From assembly GCA_018712545.1 (NCBI GenBank), contig DVGV01000061.1, positions 62,001 to 126,000 of the forward strand: a DNA stretch of 64,000 nt. Reading direction: 5' to 3'. The position numbers were made by a program, and so were the translations under genes. The DNA is from Candidatus Coprenecus merdigallinarum (GTDB taxonomy: Bacteria; Bacteroidota; Bacteroidia; Bacteroidales; UBA932). Below, in pieces: positions 35,975 to 45,092 of this stretch; the stretch's first letter is position 1; every line of letters begins with the position of its first letter. The notes under the pieces are model-generated. The model saw nothing but the letters and a program-made list of their open reading frames with translations, made no database searches and was not told where the DNA came from.

Positions 35975-36892
35975 TTTAAATATATCAAGAGCCGCCTCGA
36001 CCGTATCTTCGGACGGCGTCGTCATCGGCACACCGTTGCGGTTGTATACCGTGCCCATCCGGGCATGCTTGTTCTTCCCGATGTCATGGTAGGGCAGAAG
36101 TTCCACACATAGCGGAGGTCTGTCCAGAGAGGCCAGGAATTCCGCAGTCGCCCTGATATTGTCCTCTCCGGAATTCACACCATCTATAAAAGGTATGCGC
36201 ACCAGATAGTCCGTTGTTCCTTCCGAAGCGAGCATCCTCATATTGTCAAGGACAATATCATTCGGAACCCCGCAGAAATACCGGTGCCTCTGCCGGTCCA
36301 TCACCTTTATATCAATAAGAAAGAGCTCGCACCTGCGGGATACCTCCCGGACAAGCTCCGCGGGAGCGAAAAGGGTGGTATCCACCGCGCGGTGGAGCCT
36401 GTAGCCGTCATTCAAGGCCGCAGCCGCGACAAAATCCAGCAGGGAAAGCAGAGCATCTCTCTGATACAGCGGCTCGCCTCCGCTGAAAGTCACTCCACCG
36501 CCGGAAGTTTCGAAAAACGGGCGCTCCTTCAGGACCGCGGCGTAAATTTCCTCCATGGTGCAGAACCGGGCCGCCATCTCCACAGCCCCAGTCGGACAGA
36601 CTGCGGCGCAGCTGCCGCAAAGACCGCACCGCTCAGCATCGCACTCTATGCCGTGGCCGCGGACAGGCTTCAGCGCCTGTCCGGGACAGACCTGCACGCA
36701 TGCCCGGCACATGATACACCTCGAGGCGGCGTACATCCGGGTCTGACCGCTGGAGATGCCCTCCGGATTGTGACACCAGATACAGGACAGCGGACAGCCC
36801 TTGAAGAAGACGGTGACGCGGATACCGGGTCCGTCATTTATAGAATACCGCCTGATGTCGAATACCGGATACCTGACTCCGTCCATGGCCAT
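35948..36892 (-). CDS. Radical SAM activase of a glycyl radical enzyme
   Basis: A 314-residue activating enzyme that uses S-adenosylmethionine to install the glycyl radical on the adjacent enzyme. The radical SAM motif is KGCPLSCIWCHN (CxxxCxxC), followed by a ferredoxin-like insert with two further Cys clusters (CIMCRACVQVC and CGLCGSCAAVC) found in activases of the non-PFL subgroup. The GGGVTFSGGEPL motif binds SAM. The start at 36892 leaves 4 bases after the stop of the glycyl radical enzyme gene; a start at the ATG two codons later, or one six codons earlier overlapping that gene, is possible. Its 3' end forms one arm of a terminator hairpin. Confidence 0.92.
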   Translation of the reverse strand: MAMDGVRYPVFDIRRYSINDGPGIRVTVFFKGCPLSCIWCHNPEGISSGQTRMYAASRCIMCRACVQVCPGQALKPVRGHGIECDAERCGLCGSCAAVCPTGAVEMAARFCTMEEIYAAVLKERPFFETSGGGVTFSGGEPLYQRDALLSLLDFVAAAALNDGYRLHRAVDTTLFAPAELVREVSRRCELFLIDIKVMDRQRHRYFCGVPNDIVLDNMRMLASEGTTDYLVRIPFIDGVNSGEDNIRATAEFLASLDRPPLCVELLPYHDIGKNKHARMGTVYNRNGVPMTTPSEDTVEAALDIFKKYGVPAKV

Positions 36893-36896
36893 GCCG

Positions 36897-39323
36897 CTAA
36901 TACACCGCATTCTCCGTACGCGCGATGATCTCTTCCTGATAGTCCGCGCAGAGATCGTTGAAATAGTCGCTGTATCCGGCAACGCGCACCATCAGGTCGC
37001 GGTACCGCTCCGGATGTTTCTGCGCGTCACGCAGCGTGGCTGTATCCACGATATTGAACTGTATGTGATGGCCGCCGAGTCCGAAATAGGCACGGACAAG
37101 CTGCCCCAGCTTTCTTATGTCCTCGTCCTTGCTCACAATCTGCGGGATAAGACGCTGGTTGAGCAGCGTACCTCCGGAGAGGCTCTGGTCCAGCTTGCCG
37201 AGAGACTTCACTACGGCTGTAGGACCGTGGGTATCAGCCCCGTGCGAAGGGGATGTGCCGTCCGAGATGGGCAGCGAGGCATGACGTCCGTCGGCCGATG
37301 CGCCGAGCACCTTTCCGAAGTATATATGGCAGGTGGTGGAGAGCATGTTCATATGATAGCACGAGCCCTTGATATTGGGACGGCCTTCGATAGCCTTGTA
37401 GAGGTCATTGTAGACGCGTACGGCTATGGAATCGGCATAGTCGTCATCGTTGCCGAAGAACGGGGTATGGTTGACTATCCACTGACGCTCGTACTCGTAG
37501 CCTTTGAAATCAGCCTTGAGCATCTGCAGCATCTGCGCCATCGTGTAGCGTCCGTCCTCAAAGACATGCTTCCTGATCGAGGACAGGGCATCGGTGACAG
37601 TACCGAGGCCTGTGCACTGGATATAGTCGGTATTGTAGCGGGGACCGCAGTCATAATAGTCCCTGCCCTTGGCTATACAGTCATCGATGAGCACCGAGAG
37701 AAAAGTGGCGGGCGCGTACTTGGCGAACATACGGTCGATGTAGTTGTTGACCTTTATCTTCTCCAGGACGGCATACTCCAGCTGCTTTAGGAAGGCCGAA
37801 TAGAGGTCCTCAAAATCCCGGAATGCCTCCGGGTTGCCGGTGGATATACCCGTCTGCCTGCCGGTAAGAGGGTCCCTGCCGTCGTTGAGAGTCAGCTCCA
37901 GAAGCTTGGGAACATTAAGATAGCCGGTGAGCAGATAGGCCTCCTTGCCGAAGGCTCCTACCTCGATACATCCGCTGCATCCTCCCTCCCTGGCGTCCTC
38001 CAGGCTCTTGCCCTGACGGACAAGCTCCCGTACATAGACATCCGGATTGAACAGGGAGGGATAACCGTAACCGAGACGGATAACCCTGCATGCGGCCTCC
38101 AGCAGCGCGTCGGAAGTAACGGAGCCGACATGCACCGAACATCCCGGCTGGAGGACATGAAGCTCGCCGAGCACCTCCAGGAGGATGTAGGACACCTCGC
38201 TCTCGCCGGAGGTACCGTCATACTTCACCCCGCCTATGTTGATATTGGTAAAATCATTGTATGTACCGCTCTCCTTGGCGGTAATGCCCACCTTGGGAGG
38301 TGCCGGGTGGTTGTTGACCTTAATCCAGAAGCAGCTGAGGTACTCCTTGGCCTGTTCCCGGGTGAGAGTACCCGCTGCCGTCTCCCTCTCATAGAATGGA
38401 GCCAGGTGCTGGTCGAAATGACCGGGGTTCATGGCGTCCCAGCCATTGAGCTCCAGAATCGTGCCGAGATGACAGAACCAGTACATCTGGACAGCCTCGC
38501 GGAATGTCCGCGGCGCATTCTCCGGGACCCACGTGCAGACCTCCTCAATATCCCGCAGTTCCCCGATGCGGCGCCTGTATGCCTCCTCTCTGGTCTCGCC
38601 GGACAAAGGTGTGGCCTTGAAGGCGGGACCGCCGGCAAGAGCCTTCTCTATCCTGGCAATCTGCCTGCGCGCCTCGTCCGCATGACGGTGAGCGAGGAGT
38701 ATCAGGGCATCACAGGATATGGCCATCGCCGTCAGTTCGTCCTGTCTGTCAGTAGCCATGGGGTCGTTGATGAAATCCAGCTTCGTGAGCTGCTCCGCTA
38801 TCCGGGCCTTGAAATCCTTCATGCCCATCCGGTACATCTTCCCGTCGAGGGCCGTATGGCCTGGAGCCCTCTGCTCCATGAACTCGGTGAAGACACCGGC
38901 CTCATAAAGCGCTCTCCATGTATCCGGTACATGGTTGAATATGCGGTCCCTCTGTGTCTTGCCCTTCCAGTAAGGGATCACCTCCCTGCGGTATTTCTCA
39001 ATCTCGCGGTCGGAGATGTCATAATGCTGGATAGCGCGGCTGCGGAGCACCTTGAAGTCCTCCACCGAATGGCAGTTGAGCTCGGGGAATGTAGGCACAG
39101 CCTTGGGCTTAGGCCCTCTCTCCCCTACTATCAGCTCATTGTCACCGATATATATTCTTTTCTTGGCACAGAGGTTGTAGAAGTTCTTTGCCCGCATGAC
39201 GGGGACGGGGTACTTTCCCCCGTTCTTTTTATAGAATGCAGTCTCAATCAATGCCCGCTCGATGGAAAGCGAAGGCACCGCATTGACAGACTGCTCACGC
39301 AGCATGTTTACCCTTTCAGTCAT
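36897..39323 (-). CDS. Glycyl radical enzyme, probable hydroxyproline-dehydratase (HypD)-like
   Basis: An 808-residue glycyl radical enzyme that performs radical chemistry under anoxic conditions. The C-terminal RVAGYSDYF motif carries the radical Gly783. The active site is GCSGCIEVG with thiyl Cys452 and Glu454, so it is not PFL, which has two adjacent cysteines. Residues that I recall as substrate contacts in trans-4-hydroxy-L-proline dehydratase have matching positions here: Asp296 (NGWD), Phe358 (YNDF), Tyr468 (LTGY) and Thr663. Hence the HypD-like call, with choline TMA-lyase and diol dehydratases less likely. A short insertion near 225-245 differs from the usual form. No pyrroline-5-carboxylate reductase gene is adjacent. 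The activase gene follows at 4 bases. Confidence 0.75.
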   Translation of the reverse strand: MTERVNMLREQSVNAVPSLSIERALIETAFYKKNGGKYPVPVMRAKNFYNLCAKKRIYIGDNELIVGERGPKPKAVPTFPELNCHSVEDFKVLRSRAIQHYDISDREIEKYRREVIPYWKGKTQRDRIFNHVPDTWRALYEAGVFTEFMEQRAPGHTALDGKMYRMGMKDFKARIAEQLTKLDFINDPMATDRQDELTAMAISCDALILLAHRHADEARRQIARIEKALAGGPAFKATPLSGETREEAYRRRIGELRDIEEVCTWVPENAPRTFREAVQMYWFCHLGTILELNGWDAMNPGHFDQHLAPFYERETAAGTLTREQAKEYLSCFWIKVNNHPAPPKVGITAKESGTYNDFTNINIGGVKYDGTSGESEVSYILLEVLGELHVLQPGCSVHVGSVTSDALLEAACRVIRLGYGYPSLFNPDVYVRELVRQGKSLEDAREGGCSGCIEVGAFGKEAYLLTGYLNVPKLLELTLNDGRDPLTGRQTGISTGNPEAFRDFEDLYSAFLKQLEYAVLEKIKVNNYIDRMFAKYAPATFLSVLIDDCIAKGRDYYDCGPRYNTDYIQCTGLGTVTDALSSIRKHVFEDGRYTMAQMLQMLKADFKGYEYERQWIVNHTPFFGNDDDYADSIAVRVYNDLYKAIEGRPNIKGSCYHMNMLSTTCHIYFGKVLGASADGRHASLPISDGTSPSHGADTHGPTAVVKSLGKLDQSLSGGTLLNQRLIPQIVSKDEDIRKLGQLVRAYFGLGGHHIQFNIVDTATLRDAQKHPERYRDLMVRVAGYSDYFNDLCADYQEEIIARTENAVY

Positions 39324-39354
39324 AGTATTGAGTTTAATAAACTGATAAGCATAG

Positions 39355-39386
39355 CAAATTTAGGATTATTCAACTATATTCGCAAC
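39355..39386 (-). promoter_or_regulatory. Promoter of the glycyl radical enzyme operon
   Basis: The minus strand has TAAATTTG at 39362-39355 and GTTG at 39386-39383 with a 20-base spacer. It overlaps the plus-strand promoter of the DUF4294 gene. Confidence 0.55.
39375..39382 (+). promoter_or_regulatory. Weak -7 box of the DUF4294 gene
   Basis: TATATTCG (one mismatch to TAnnTTTG), 14 bases before the ATG at 39396. It overlaps the divergent promoter of the glycyl radical enzyme gene. Confidence 0.35.
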
Positions 39387-39395
39387 ACCAAAGTC

Positions 39396-40091
39396 ATGAA
39401 AAGATACATTATCGCCACAGTCCTGCTGTTCACTGCCGCCGTCCTGAATGCCGGCGCGCAGGAACGTGCCACACCCAGACCGCGCGCGCTGCAGCAGGAC
39501 AGTCTGCAGCTGATGCAGTACGTAATTGACGACTACGGTGACACCATCTACCTGGACGAGCTGGATCCCGCATACATAATCGCCAGACGCAAGGGCAAGG
39601 AGTGGAGAAGATACTACCGCCTTGTGCACAACTTCGCCAAGGCATACCCCTACGCCCTCGTGGCAGAGGAGAAACTCCGGGAAGCCGACTCCACCATCAC
39701 CACGGACGGACTCCGCCGCGGCAAGCGCAACCGCTACATCAACGTGCTCCAGAAAGAGCTCTTCGAGACATTCGAGAAGCCGCTGCGCAACCTCACCGTC
39801 AGTCAGGGCAAGCTGCTGCTGCGGCTGATAGACCGCCAGACCGGAATCACACCGTACGAGATAATCAGGGGATACAAGAGCAAAGCCGCCGCCGGCTTCT
39901 GGCAGGGCATCGCAAAGCTCTTCGGCTCCGACATGAAGAAGCCCTATGACCCTGAGGGCGAGGACAAGGATACAGAGGAACTGGTCCAGATGTATCAGAA
40001 AGGGGAATTCAATATCCTGTACCGGTCGATTTTCGGGAAAAATCCCCCGGAGCCGGTCGTCAGGTCCCGGATGGACGTAGAGCAGAGATAA
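39396..40091 (+). CDS. DUF4294-domain exported protein
   Basis: A 231-residue protein with an N-terminal signal peptide (hydrophobic 5-16, likely cleavage near AGAQ at 19-22) and a DUF4294 domain (about 45-185), which includes the conserved segment RRYYRLVHNFAKAYPYA. The function of the family is unknown. The start is the ATG at 39396, shortly after the weak promoter box. Its 3' end overlaps the convergent LpxH gene by 32 bases, so the two messages are antisense to each other there. Confidence 0.75.
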   Translation: MKRYIIATVLLFTAAVLNAGAQERATPRPRALQQDSLQLMQYVIDDYGDTIYLDELDPAYIIARRKGKEWRRYYRLVHNFAKAYPYALVAEEKLREADSTITTDGLRRGKRNRYINVLQKELFETFEKPLRNLTVSQGKLLLRLIDRQTGITPYEIIRGYKSKAAAGFWQGIAKLFGSDMKKPYDPEGEDKDTEELVQMYQKGEFNILYRSIFGKNPPEPVVRSRMDVEQR

Positions 40092-40824
40092 TCTCCAGGC
40101 GCTCTCCGTCGAAGACAGCGTATTCCCCTCCGTCCGCCCAGCATCCCAGAACGTACATTCTCCCTCCGGAAGGGATATCCACCGACCCCGGCGTATGGTA
40201 GTGGCCGAAGATATAGTAATCTATCCTGCAGTCCCTGCCGAATGAATCTGCGAAACGGTACAGGGGTTCGTCCTTACCGCGGAAATAATAGCGGGACGAA
40301 CGCTCCGGATCACTCTTTATCTTTCTGGAATGGGATGCCCAGGCATAGCCCAGCCCGAAAGCCCAGCGGGGATGCAGAGATGAGAACAGAATCTGCAGGA
40401 AACGGTTGTGGAACATCCAGCGTATGAAGCGGAAACCTCTGTCAGCACGTCCGAGACCGTCACCGTGCCCCAGGCAGAAGCGACGGCCGGCCAGCTCAGT
40501 CACATAAGGCTCCCGGACGACCTTAATACCCAGCTCCGACTCAAAATAGGAATAAGCCCACACATCGTGATTGCCCGGACAGAACCAGACCGGTATCCCG
40601 CTGTCCGTCAAGCGTGCAAGTGCTCCCAAGGCTCTGGTATGCCCGCGCGGTATCACATAGCGGTACTCATACCAGAAATCGAATATGTCTCCCAGTAGAA
40701 ACACTCCTGCCGTCTCCCGGTCGGAGGCAAGGCTGTCCAGCAGTGCTGTAAACCTGGACTCCAGAGCCCGCCGGTCACAGCCGCTGACGCCGAGGTGCAC
40801 GTCCGAGATGAAGTAATATTTCAT
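40060..40824 (-). CDS. UDP-2,3-diacylglucosamine diphosphatase (LpxH-like)
   Basis: A 254-residue calcineurin-like metallophosphoesterase of the LpxH family, which cleaves UDP-2,3-diacylglucosamine to lipid X in lipid A synthesis. Metal-binding motifs are SDVHLG (near 6), GDIFDFW (near 44), GNHDVW (near 81), GHGDG and GHYHTPG. The start is the ATG at 40822-40824, since the longer frame extends into uppP. It is followed by uppP 4 bases upstream in the same direction. The 3' end overlaps the convergent DUF4294 gene. Confidence 0.82.
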   Translation of the reverse strand: MKYYFISDVHLGVSGCDRRALESRFTALLDSLASDRETAGVFLLGDIFDFWYEYRYVIPRGHTRALGALARLTDSGIPVWFCPGNHDVWAYSYFESELGIKVVREPYVTELAGRRFCLGHGDGLGRADRGFRFIRWMFHNRFLQILFSSLHPRWAFGLGYAWASHSRKIKSDPERSSRYYFRGKDEPLYRFADSFGRDCRIDYYIFGHYHTPGSVDIPSGGRMYVLGCWADGGEYAVFDGERLEIISALRPSGT

Positions 40825-40828
40825 CGGT

Positions 40829-41656
40829 TTACGCCGCCAGCTCGAATATGAAGCAGAATGCCGCAGCCACAACGCAGTACAGGGCGAACCAGCGCAGGCG
40901 TGCCTTCTGAACTATGCGTATCATCCAGCGGCAGGCGGCATAGCCCGAAACAAAGGCCGTCAGTGAGCCTAGTATGAGGGACAGATTCGATATGCCGGAG
41001 GACTCCGCCGCGAAATCACCTCCTATAAGCTGCAGGAACGCCTCGCCGAGAATAGGAATCAGAACCATAAGGAACGAGAACTGGGCCATCGCGCTCTTCC
41101 TAACCCCCAGCATCAGACCGGTTGAGATGGTGGTACCGGAGCGGGAAAGTCCCGGCATCACGGCAAAGGCCTGGCCGACACCTATGATAAAAGCATCCCA
41201 CCAGCCCACCTCGCGTCCGGGCTCATGTCCCAGGGCAGCCGCCCTGCGGGCCTGGCGGTTGGAAAGGGTCTCGCCGAGAGTCAGCAGAACTGCCGTAAGC
41301 AGCAGCATACTGCCGACGATGATGAGACCGGAGCCGAAAATATCAGTCACGAAATCCTTGAAGAAGACACCTACGATAAACACCGGTATCATCGACACGC
41401 ATATCTTCAGGAAATACTCGGTCTGCGGATTGTAACTGAACTTGAACACACCTTTGATGATATTCCATATTTCCTTGCGGAAAGCGACGATAGTACTGAG
41501 AACCGTGGCAGCATGTACAGCGACCTCAAAGCTGAGGTTCTCGGCGTCTATGCCGAAAATCGCCTTGAAAATAGTCAGATGACCGCTGCTGCTCACCGGT
41601 AAAAACTCCGTAAGTCCCTGGATGAGACCTAGAACTACTGCCTGAAACCATTCCAT
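40829..41656 (-). CDS. uppP: Undecaprenyl-diphosphate phosphatase
   Basis: A 275-residue integral membrane enzyme that recycles undecaprenyl pyrophosphate for peptidoglycan and glycan synthesis. The two signature motifs are [18 protein letters not shown] near 10-27 and [13 protein letters not shown] near 168-180. Eight or so helices are visible. It sits between lpxH and a DUF3098 gene with gaps of 4 and 6 bases. Confidence 0.96.
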   Translation of the reverse strand: MEWFQAVVLGLIQGLTEFLPVSSSGHLTIFKAIFGIDAENLSFEVAVHAATVLSTIVAFRKEIWNIIKGVFKFSYNPQTEYFLKICVSMIPVFIVGVFFKDFVTDIFGSGLIIVGSMLLLTAVLLTLGETLSNRQARRAAALGHEPGREVGWWDAFIIGVGQAFAVMPGLSRSGTTISTGLMLGVRKSAMAQFSFLMVLIPILGEAFLQLIGGDFAAESSGISNLSLILGSLTAFVSGYAACRWMIRIVQKARLRWFALYCVVAAAFCFIFELAA

Positions 41657-41662
41657 ACCAGC

Positions 41663-41908
41663 TTATTTTTTCCTTTTAAAAACATTAATCGGCTTACGGC
41701 GCAGCAGCACCACCAGCTCAATGACAAAACCTCCGACTATCAGCAGCGGAGCGATGTACAGGCGTGAGAAACTGAAAAGAGCATAGTTGAACACATCCGG
41801 ACTGTCCGCCCCTCCGCCCAGCAGAAGCAGATATCCGAGGACCATCACGACCAGGCCGATGATGAGATAGAGAACGTTCTCCCTGGGTATTGCAAATTTA
41901 TTATCCAT
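41663..41908 (-). CDS. DUF3098 membrane protein
   Basis: An 81-residue protein with two membrane helices (about 11-32 and 47-68) and a basic C terminus, matching the DUF3098 family found between ftsX and uppP in Bacteroidota. The function is unknown; the conserved position suggests a role alongside FtsX. Confidence 0.8.
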   Translation of the reverse strand: MDNKFAIPRENVLYLIIGLVVMVLGYLLLLGGGADSPDVFNYALFSFSRLYIAPLLIVGGFVIELVVLLRRKPINVFKRKK

Positions 41909-41925
41909 TGTAATTTATTTTATTT

Positions 41926-42804
41926 TCAATAATACAGTTCGTTCTTATTCAAGGATATCAGGCTTCTCACTCCAGCCGAGGTCGAGACCATGCAGATGAG
42001 AATGCCGAGAAGCACCACGACGGCCATCACCGCTCCGAGCAACATCGCGTCAAAGAGCGAGAACAGCTGATAGAACTCATTGCGGATGAGATACAGGGCT
42101 CCGAGGATGAAGACATCGGCGACAGCTCCGGATATCAGTCCCTGGAAAAATGCCTGTCCCACGAAAGGACGGGTGATGAAGCTTCTGGTGGCCCCTACCA
42201 TACGCATGGTATGGATGGTAAAACGCCGGGCATAGACGTTGAGACGGACAGTATTGTTGATCAGTACCACCGATATGAAGAGAAGCAGCAGCACAAATAT
42301 GCCCGCCACCAGTCCTATCCGCTCCAGGTTGGCGTTGAGAAGCTCCACCAGGGACTGCTGGTACACCACATCCTCCACGGACGGATTCGCACGGATAGCC
42401 GTCTCTATCACGGCCAGACTGTCAGTAGAGACATAGTCCGCGGCAACCTGCAGCTCAAGGGACACCGGGATAGGATTGACCTCGAACACATCCATGAAGT
42501 CGTCTCCGAGGACCTCCTTCATCTCCTCCACTCCCTCCTCCTTCGTGATTATTCTCACATCCTTGATATAGCCTGTCCCCTGCAGGTCATCGGCCAGGGA
42601 GGAGGCATCGGCCTCGTCCGCCTCCACCGAAAGGACTGCCGTCACTGTTATATTTTCCTTGAAATAATTTGATACTGAACGGGCATTGACCACGAGAACA
42701 CCTGTCATTCCCACCAGGAAAAGTACCAGGCTGATACTTATCACCGATGAGAAATAGGACCTTAAAAGCCTGCGATACAGGATATTACTCTCGTTTTTAG
42801 CCAT
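41926..42804 (-). CDS. ftsX: Cell-division permease FtsX
   Basis: A 292-residue FtsX, the membrane half of the FtsEX complex that controls peptidoglycan hydrolases at the septum. It has one N-terminal helix (about 20-42), an extracytoplasmic domain (about 43-160) and three C-terminal helices separated by a periplasmic loop. The start is taken at 42804, because the in-frame ATG 15 bases earlier would lie at the very start of the transcript from the promoter box at 42828-42835. It is first in a ftsX, DUF3098, uppP, lpxH run. No ftsE gene is adjacent. Confidence 0.9.
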   Translation of the reverse strand: MAKNESNILYRRLLRSYFSSVISISLVLFLVGMTGVLVVNARSVSNYFKENITVTAVLSVEADEADASSLADDLQGTGYIKDVRIITKEEGVEEMKEVLGDDFMDVFEVNPIPVSLELQVAADYVSTDSLAVIETAIRANPSVEDVVYQQSLVELLNANLERIGLVAGIFVLLLLFISVVLINNTVRLNVYARRFTIHTMRMVGATRSFITRPFVGQAFFQGLISGAVADVFILGALYLIRNEFYQLFSLFDAMLLGAVMAVVVLLGILICMVSTSAGVRSLISLNKNELYY

Positions 42805-42827
42805 TCTTGCTCGACTCATAGAACCTT

Positions 42828-42835
42828 CAAAGATA
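42828..42835 (-). promoter_or_regulatory. -7 box of the ftsX operon
   Basis: The minus strand reads TATCTTTG at 42835-42828, an exact TAnnTTTG match, 23 bases before the chosen ftsX ATG. Confidence 0.55.
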
Positions 42836-42869
42836 TAGAAAAAGATGATTATTTTAGATATTTTATTTG

Positions 42870-42877
42870 TATATTTG
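42870..42877 (+). promoter_or_regulatory. -7 box of the GT5-like gene
   Basis: TATATTTG, an exact TAnnTTTG match, 15 bases before the ATG at 42893. It is divergent from the ftsX promoter 34 bases away. Confidence 0.55.
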
Positions 42878-42892
42878 CCGAAAAGTCATGAA

Positions 42893-43714
42893 ATGAAAGA
42901 TCCCAAAAGAGTTTTATTCGTCAATTCCGAGATTTACCCCTACCTTCCCGAAACCACCATTTCTACCGTAGGCAGATTCCTGCCCCAGGGCATTCAGGAG
43001 TCGGGCAAGGAAATCCGGACATTCATGCCCCGCTACGGCTGCATCAACGAAAGACGCAACCAGCTCCACGAAGTAATCAGGCTCTCAGGGATGAACATGG
43101 TCATAAATGACATCGACCGTCCGCTGGTGATCAAGGTCGCCTCCATCTCTTCCGCAAGGATGCAGGTCTATTTCATAGACAACGATGACTACTTTCACCG
43201 CAAGGCCATCTATGTGGACGAGGACGGCAGCTTCATGGCTGACAACGACGAGAGAGCCATCTTCTTTGCCCGCGGCATACTGGAGACCGTCAAGAAACTC
43301 CGCTGGAAACCGGACATCGTACACTGCTCCGGATGGATATCGCACCTTATCCCCCTTTACCTCAAGAAAGCATACAAGAACGACCCTATATTCTCAGAGG
43401 CGAAGGTGGTCGTTTCGCTCTACAACGAGTTCCCCGACTGCAGCCTGGCTTCCGACATGAAATCAAAAGTGCCCGTGACAGGCATCAAGTCAAAGGACAT
43501 AGAGCTGCTCAAGACCCCCACTGGCACAAATCTTGCAAAACTCGCAATCCAGTACGCCGATGCCGTCATACTGGGAGCCGAAGACGTAAGCGAGGAAATC
43601 ACCGGCTATGCGGTCTCGCGGAAACTGCCTGTCCTGGACTATACCCCTATAGACCATCCGGAAGGCACATACATCCAGAAGTACAACGAATTTTACGACA
43701 AATTACTAGACTGA
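42893..43714 (+). CDS. Half-length glycogen/starch synthase-like (GT5) protein
   Basis: A 273-residue protein matching only the N-terminal (acceptor-binding) half of GT5 glycogen synthases: it begins KRVLFVNSEIYPYLPET, includes FMPRYGCINER, and contains the PDIVHCSGWISHLIPLYL segment. The C-terminal half, with the ADP-glucose-binding motifs, is missing, so it cannot be an ordinary synthase. Proteins of this length recur in Bacteroidota next to a DUF4270 lipoprotein gene, as here, which argues for a conserved non-enzymatic or binding function rather than decay. The start follows a perfect -7 box. The stop is at 43714, 1 base before the next gene. Confidence 0.8.
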   Translation: MKDPKRVLFVNSEIYPYLPETTISTVGRFLPQGIQESGKEIRTFMPRYGCINERRNQLHEVIRLSGMNMVINDIDRPLVIKVASISSARMQVYFIDNDDYFHRKAIYVDEDGSFMADNDERAIFFARGILETVKKLRWKPDIVHCSGWISHLIPLYLKKAYKNDPIFSEAKVVVSLYNEFPDCSLASDMKSKVPVTGIKSKDIELLKTPTGTNLAKLAIQYADAVILGAEDVSEEITGYAVSRKLPVLDYTPIDHPEGTYIQKYNEFYDKLLD

Positions 43715-43715
43715 C

Positions 43716-45092
43716 ATGTCCTTGAAGACAGTATTTACAGCCCTCCTCGCAGCCGCTCTGTCAGTGGCTGCGGTATCGTGCATCGAAAACAACCGCGCAA
43801 TGGGAGAGGGCCTTCTCCCTGAGGGTTATATCCCCGTAGTAGGCACACACACCTTCGATGTCCCGGTAACCAACCGCGTGAGCGATTCAGTACAGTCATT
43901 CAACTCGTCCAACATGCTGGTGGGGACGATGAGCGACCCCGTATTCGGCACAGTCATAGCCAACGCAGCCTCATACATCGTACCCTACTCCGATTCGACT
44001 GATTTCGGAGATGAGGCCGAGCTTATCGGAGCTTACCTTACCCTGTCCGTTGACTCCACCTATTTTCTGGAGAGCAACCAGGAAGGCATCCACCAGCGCT
44101 TAAGGATTTACAGGCTGAACCGGAGAATAGACAGCACCATGCAATTCTGCAACTCCCTGACGCCGGACATGTACGACCCCGACCCCGTAACAGTCAGCGA
44201 CCCCGTAATCTACGGCAAGGGGAGCATCCGCATCGACCTCAAGGACGATTACGCCAGAGAGCTTCTGGCCACCACGAAGGAGGAATTCGAGGACATGGAC
44301 CTTTTCCTGGACCGCATCCACGGACTGTACATTGAGATAGAAAAACCGCTCGGCAATCCATCCGGAGGCCGCCTCAACTACCTCAACCTGGGATATTCGA
44401 CAATAAACCTTGACTACCATACCAAAGTCGAGAGAGCCAGCGGCGAGACCGTCGGCGTGGATACCACCGAATCATTCGTATTCGGGTACGTGACAGCCGT
44501 AAACAATTTCACAACAGGCTCAGCCTCCCTCGAAAGCGACAATCCAGGTGAATTTCTTTACCTGGAGGGGCTGTCCGGAGTCAAGCCCCATATCTCAGCT
44601 ACCAGCCTTAAATCCATGATTGACGACTGGCTCCAGGAATCCGGTCTGCAGGATAAGAACGTAATCCTGGCCAGGGCCGAGCTCAAATTCCCTTATGAGA
44701 TGCCGCAGGATTTCGAACGTTTTGACAAAGAGCATCCCCAGAGCATCTACGCCTTCACAAACACACCCTGGGCCACGGACACGCTAAGACAATTCTCCCC
44801 TCTGGAAGAGGTCTACAGAACAGACAATATCGGCAGCATCAACCGCTCCGAACGGTTCTACAGCATGGACATCACTGTCTACCTGCAGCAGCTGATGTCA
44901 ACGGACGCCGCCGAGGTGGACAGGTCCATGGACCTGTGGATAGCCCCGATGTCTGAAAGCAGCAACAGCTACTACGACTCATCTGTCTACTACAGCATAG
45001 ACAATCACAATTACAACAAAATCATCCTGAACGGACCGGCTGCAGAAAGAAGGCCGACCCTTACCGTCACTTACGGAATTCTGGAGAAATAA
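43716..45092 (+). CDS. DUF4270 lipoprotein
   Basis: A 458-residue predicted lipoprotein of the DUF4270 family. The signal peptide ends in a lipobox (AAVSC, Cys22), followed by a long all-beta region. The family function is unknown; members are encoded downstream of the half-length GT5 protein in many Bacteroidota. The gene begins one base after that gene's stop, so the two form an operon. Its last 26 bases overlap the convergent fabF gene. Confidence 0.82.
   Translation: MSLKTVFTALLAAALSVAAVSCIENNRAMGEGLLPEGYIPVVGTHTFDVPVTNRVSDSVQSFNSSNMLVGTMSDPVFGTVIANAASYIVPYSDSTDFGDEAELIGAYLTLSVDSTYFLESNQEGIHQRLRIYRLNRRIDSTMQFCNSLTPDMYDPDPVTVSDPVIYGKGSIRIDLKDDYARELLATTKEEFEDMDLFLDRIHGLYIEIEKPLGNPSGGRLNYLNLGYSTINLDYHTKVERASGETVGVDTTESFVFGYVTAVNNFTTGSASLESDNPGEFLYLEGLSGVKPHISATSLKSMIDDWLQESGLQDKNVILARAELKFPYEMPQDFERFDKEHPQSIYAFTNTPWATDTLRQFSPLEEVYRTDNIGSINRSERFYSMDITVYLQQLMSTDAAEVDRSMDLWIAPMSESSNSYYDSSVYYSIDNHNYNKIILNGPAAERRPTLTVTYGILEK

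Noticed and set aside
36897..39323. Choline TMA-lyase or pyruvate formate-lyase as identity of the glycyl radical enzyme
   Set aside because: PFL has adjacent Cys-Cys, absent here. The residues around GCIEVG and the YNDF, NGWD and LTGY positions fit the HypD-like group better; microcompartment genes expected with choline lyase are missing.
38130..39395. A long open frame on the plus strand antisense to the glycyl radical enzyme gene, in frame with the DUF4294 gene
   Set aside because: It mirrors the codon use of the opposite gene and has no promoter; the DUF4294 protein starts with its own signal peptide at 39396.
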